Source of the DNA: Pseudomonas sp. Root71
GTDB lineage: Bacteria; Pseudomonadota; Gammaproteobacteria; Pseudomonadales; Pseudomonadaceae
DNA length: 32,420 nt
Assembly (NCBI RefSeq): GCF_001429045.1
Contig: NZ_LMHY01000013.1
Span: forward strand, 1 to 32,420
Reading direction: 5' to 3'
Position 1 is the stretch's first letter; every line of letters begins with the position of its first letter. Under the pieces are notes generated by a model. The model saw only the letters and a program-made list of their open reading frames with translations. It did not search any database and was not told the DNA's origin. Positions 29,697-32,420 of the stretch are shown here, piece by piece. A program made the translations under genes and the position numbers.

Positions 29697-32420
29697 ATGA
29701 CTATGCGCAAAAAAACCTCATCGCCAACGAATGACCTGACCAGTAACGCCGGTGACCATCTTTCGCCCGTCAGCCACGACTGGACTTTTACCTACATTCC
29801 GACCGTCACCACCAACCTTAATGACTACGCACCCGGCAGCACGGCCATCATCACGGCCAGTGGTTTCGCCGCCGGCAGCACAGTGACGCTCGAAGTGGAC
29901 CACGCCATCGGTGCCGGCGCGGATGGTGTGTGGGGGACATCCGACGATGTGCTCGATACCAACACCGGCGCGGGTCACGAGCCCTGGTCCGTGACCGACG
30001 GCGGTGCTGGCGATCTAGATGGCCAGGTCAACGGCAGCGTCACCACGTCCTGGTACGTGAATCCCGACGATTCGGCAGGCGCAACGTTTCTGCTCACAGC
30101 CGCCGCTGCGGGCGCCGATGGCGTGGTCGGCACCGGTGACGACGCGGTGGCGTCAACCTCGTTTACGGACAGCGTTTTGGGCGTCCTGGCGACCGGCGAG
30201 GACGTCACGTTGGACGAAACGGCGGGGTTGCAGAACGCCACTGCCACTCCAGCCCCCGCGGGGGACGCTGACGACAACGATATTCTGGTGGCGTCCCTGC
30301 CTTCGACCTTCACTACCCGTTTAGCCGCACTGGGGGCCGGTACCGCCACGGGCGCGGCCTTGAGTGGCTATACCGGTGCCATTGGCAACACCGGCAGTAA
30401 TGCATTCACCATCACCGCTGACCCCGGCGCAAGCATTACCGATATCAGCTTCGTCGGCACCACCGGCGCGCCGCTCAATGGCGAGGACAGTGGACTCGAT
30501 ACCCTCGATGGCACCAGCATCCTTCTCTATACGGATACGAACAACAACATCGTCGTGGGCCGAGCCGGGAGCGCCGCCGGCGCGATCGTGTTCGCTGCCT
30601 ATATTGAAGAAACCGGAACACCGGTCACGGGTGGCAAGATCTGGACCGTGGAATACCAACCGCTCAAGCATCCCGTTATGACGAATGCCGATGACTCGCT
30701 CAATCTGGCGGATAAGCTTTTCATCGGCGCCAGCCAGGACCTGGAGTTCAGCCTGGCCAATGCGCCCTCCGGTCAGAACCTGTTCCTGATGTTCACGAAG
30801 GCGAACCCGAACGTTGTCGATGTCGGTGGTGTGTTGCGGATCACCGATCCCACCATCATCGCCACCGGCAAGGACCCCGCAGACCAGTCAAGTGGCGTCA
30901 ATATAACGACTGGTGACACGATCAATACCAGCCAGGCGGGGGGGCCGACCACCTTCGGCACCAACAATCAGATGATTGTGGAGCAAGAGGGCATCCGCTT
31001 CTCGTTCGTCACGGGTGCCAGGCAGAATGTGACCATTCCCAACCTGGACCAGAACGAAGCCGATCTTGAAGCCAACGTCGACTTTACCGGTGTCTTCAAT
31101 GCGAAATCGGCCAGTTTCGACGTCGTGCAACTGCAAAGCGGCAAGAGTGCCGTGGTAAGGGTCAGCGCATTCAGCACCGCTGCTGAGCCTGGTGTGAATT
31201 TCATCAATGGGTATGGCAATGATGCGTCTGTGTCCATCACCAATGTTCGCGTCTTCAACAGCACCGGGCAGGTGATCGAGAACTCAAACGGCTCGGTGAA
31301 TGATCCGGGCATTGTCATCAGCTTTAATGCAGGGGTCGCGACCATCACCGGCGTTAAAGCCGGCTACCAGATTGAATACACCACTACGGGGGATCACAAT
31401 CGCGTACTCGTGGAGAACGGGGCCGCCGTCAATGCCAAGGGCAATGAGCACGCCGATTTTGATATCGGTGGTTTCACGCTGGTCCAGGCCTCTGTTTCGA
31501 CAGCCGAAATCGGCTCCAGGATCATCTTCGACGACGACGGGCCGAGCATCAGTACCACCGGTGTGGAGCCGACGCTGACAGTGGACGAAACGGTGCTGGC
31601 GACCGACGTCACCCAGAGCTTCGCCGCCAACTTCAACTCGGCGTTTGGCGCCGACGGGGCCGGTACCCTGACCTATGCGCTGGGCGTGGTGGCCGGGGCT
31701 TCCGGGCTGATCGACACGGCCTCGGGCCAGGCGGTGAACCTGTCGCTCAACGGCACCGTGGTCGAAGGGCGTACAGCCCTCAGTAACCTGCTGGTGTTCA
31801 CGGTCAGCGTGGCCGCCAATGGCAACGTCACGCTCGACCAGGCCCGCGCCGTGGTGCATGCCGACCCAAGCAATCCCGATGATTCGAGGAGTTTGACCTC
31901 GGACAACCTGGTAACGCTGACCGCGACCAAGACCGACGGGGACGGCGACAGCGCCCTGGCAACCCTGAACATCGGGCAGAACCTGGTGTTCAAGGATGAC
32001 GGACCGAGCATCACCACCACCGGCGTGGAACCGACGCTGACGGTGGACGAAACGGTACTGGCGACCAACGATACCCAGAGCTTCGCCGCCAACTTCAACT
32101 CGGCGTTTGGCGCCGATGGGGCCGGTACCCTGACCTATGCGCTGGGCGTGGTGGCCGGGGCTTCCGGGCTGATCGACACGGCCTCGGGCGAGGCGGTGAA
32201 CCTGTCGCTCAACGGCGCGGTGGTCGAAGGGCGTACGGCCCTCAGTAACCTGCTGGTGTTCACGGTCAGCGTGGCCGCCAATGGCAGCGTCACGCTCGAC
32301 CAGAGCCGCGCCGTGGTGCATGCCAACACAAGCAATCCGGATGATTCGACGACGTTGACCTCGGACAACCTGGTAACGCTGACCGCGACCATCACCGACA
32401 AGGAGGGCGACAGTGCCCTG
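29697..32420 (+). CDS. N-terminal part of a giant DUF5801-type repeat protein, probably type I secreted (3' end outside window)
   Basis: The frame is open from the ATG at 29697 to the window end, 908 codons without a stop. CAGGAG six bases upstream supports the start. There is no Sec signal peptide and none of the LapA-type N-terminal retention module. Two calcium-loop-like motifs occur early (GADGVWGTSDD at residue 74 and GADGVVGTGDD at 139), then several Gly/Thr/Asp-rich beta domains. From residue 613 a 154-residue (462-base) tandem repeat begins, opening DDGPSI.TTGVEPTLTVDETVLAT; the second copy starts at 767 and is cut by the window edge. This is the DUF5801/VCBS-like pattern of RTX proteins, whose C-terminal secretion signal would lie outside. 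A large adhesin is most likely; an RTX toxin or enzyme is possible. The sequence 29439-29696 holds only short hairpins. Confidence 0.82.
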   Translation, partial: MTMRKKTSSPTNDLTSNAGDHLSPVSHDWTFTYIPTVTTNLNDYAPGSTAIITASGFAAGSTVTLEVDHAIGAGADGVWGTSDDVLDTNTGAGHEPWSVTDGGAGDLDGQVNGSVTTSWYVNPDDSAGATFLLTAAAAGADGVVGTGDDAVASTSFTDSVLGVLATGEDVTLDETAGLQNATATPAPAGDADDNDILVASLPSTFTTRLAALGAGTATGAALSGYTGAIGNTGSNAFTITADPGASITDISFVGTTGAPLNGEDSGLDTLDGTSILLYTDTNNNIVVGRAGSAAGAIVFAAYIEETGTPVTGGKIWTVEYQPLKHPVMTNADDSLNLADKLFIGASQDLEFSLANAPSGQNLFLMFTKANPNVVDVGGVLRITDPTIIATGKDPADQSSGVNITTGDTINTSQAGGPTTFGTNNQMIVEQEGIRFSFVTGARQNVTIPNLDQNEADLEANVDFTGVFNAKSASFDVVQLQSGKSAVVRVSAFSTAAEPGVNFINGYGNDASVSITNVRVFNSTGQVIENSNGSVNDPGIVISFNAGVATITGVKAGYQIEYTTTGDHNRVLVENGAAVNAKGNEHADFDIGGFTLVQASVSTAEIGSRIIFDDDGPSISTTGVEPTLTVDETVLATDVTQSFAANFNSAFGADGAGTLTYALGVVAGASGLIDTASGQAVNLSLNGTVVEGRTALSNLLVFTVSVAANGNVTLDQARAVVHADPSNPDDSRSLTSDNLVTLTATKTDGDGDSALATLNIGQNLVFKDDGPSITTTGVEPTLTVDETVLATNDTQSFAANFNSAFGADGAGTLTYALGVVAGASGLIDTASGEAVNLSLNGAVVEGRTALSNLLVFTVSVAANGSVTLDQSRAVVHANTSNPDDSTTLTSDNLVTLTATITDKEGDSAL
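31533..32420 (+). repeat. Tandem 462-bp repeats (DUF5801-like) within the giant protein
   Basis: Copy 1 spans 31533-31994 and copy 2 starts at 31995 and is truncated by the window end. By eye the proteins differ at about 14 of 142 aligned residues, and long stretches are identical at DNA level (for example the AACTTCAACTCGGCGTTTGG region). Confidence 0.9.

Noticed and set aside
31284..32401. Long minus-strand frames opposite the giant repeat protein
   Set aside because: They repeat with the same 462-base period as the plus-strand gene and are its shadows; the plus strand has a ribosome binding site and recognisable domains.

Overview
The window looks like chromosomal DNA of a fluorescent-type Pseudomonas. 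The evidence is the gene order acs - aotJQMP - argR - aruCFGDB - small ORF - aruE - threonine-aldolase-like gene - alaS - lysC - rsmA - tRNAs, which as I remember it matches the P. aeruginosa acsA-to-rsmA stretch, together with high-GC coding, an AmrZ homologue, and two families of Pseudomonas-type REP palindromes (GTAGGAGCTGCCGAAGGCTG and GTGGGAGCGAGCTTGCTCGC types). Species cannot be fixed from sequence reading alone. Layout: (1) 1-4309, the 3' end of acetyl-CoA synthetase, then an arginine/ornithine ABC importer (aotJ binding protein, hairpin, aotQ and aotM permeases, aotP ATPase). (2) 4513-5493, argR, the AraC-type arginine regulator. (3) 5511-10532 on the minus strand, a 1673-residue toxin/effector-like protein with a DUF6543-like N-terminus and two leucine-rich-repeat blocks; it sits between argR and the arginine catabolic genes and looks like an accessory insertion. 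(4) 10842-18755, the arginine succinyltransferase (AST) pathway: aruC, aruF, aruG, aruD, aruB, a small His-tailed protein and aruE, with hairpins and REP elements between the modules. (5) 18866-19642 on the minus strand, a RibH2-type lumazine synthase behind an FMN riboswitch. (6) 19844-25326, a threonine-aldolase-family enzyme, alaS, lysC and rsmA. (7) 25389-25811, tRNA-Ser(GCT) and two identical tRNA-Arg(ACG). (8) 26359-28231, mgtE and, convergent to it, amrZ. (9) 28644-29068, two small minus-strand genes for membrane or exported peptides. (10) 29362-29438, tRNA-Arg(CCT), followed at 29697 by the start of a very large repeat protein (DUF5801-like, probably type I secreted) that runs off the right end. 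Function: the aot importer brings in arginine/ornithine, ArgR senses arginine and probably activates both aot and aru through TGTCGC-N8-AA boxes (seen at 1070, 10696 and 10747), and the AST pathway degrades arginine to glutamate, succinate, ammonia and CO2. The right half gathers global regulators of surface life (RsmA, AmrZ) and a magnesium transporter/sensor (MgtE) close to a giant surface or secreted protein. The least ordinary parts are the LRR protein that lacks a recognisable NEL ligase domain, the riboswitch-controlled RibH2, the His-tailed companion of AruE, and the repeat protein next to tRNA-Arg.
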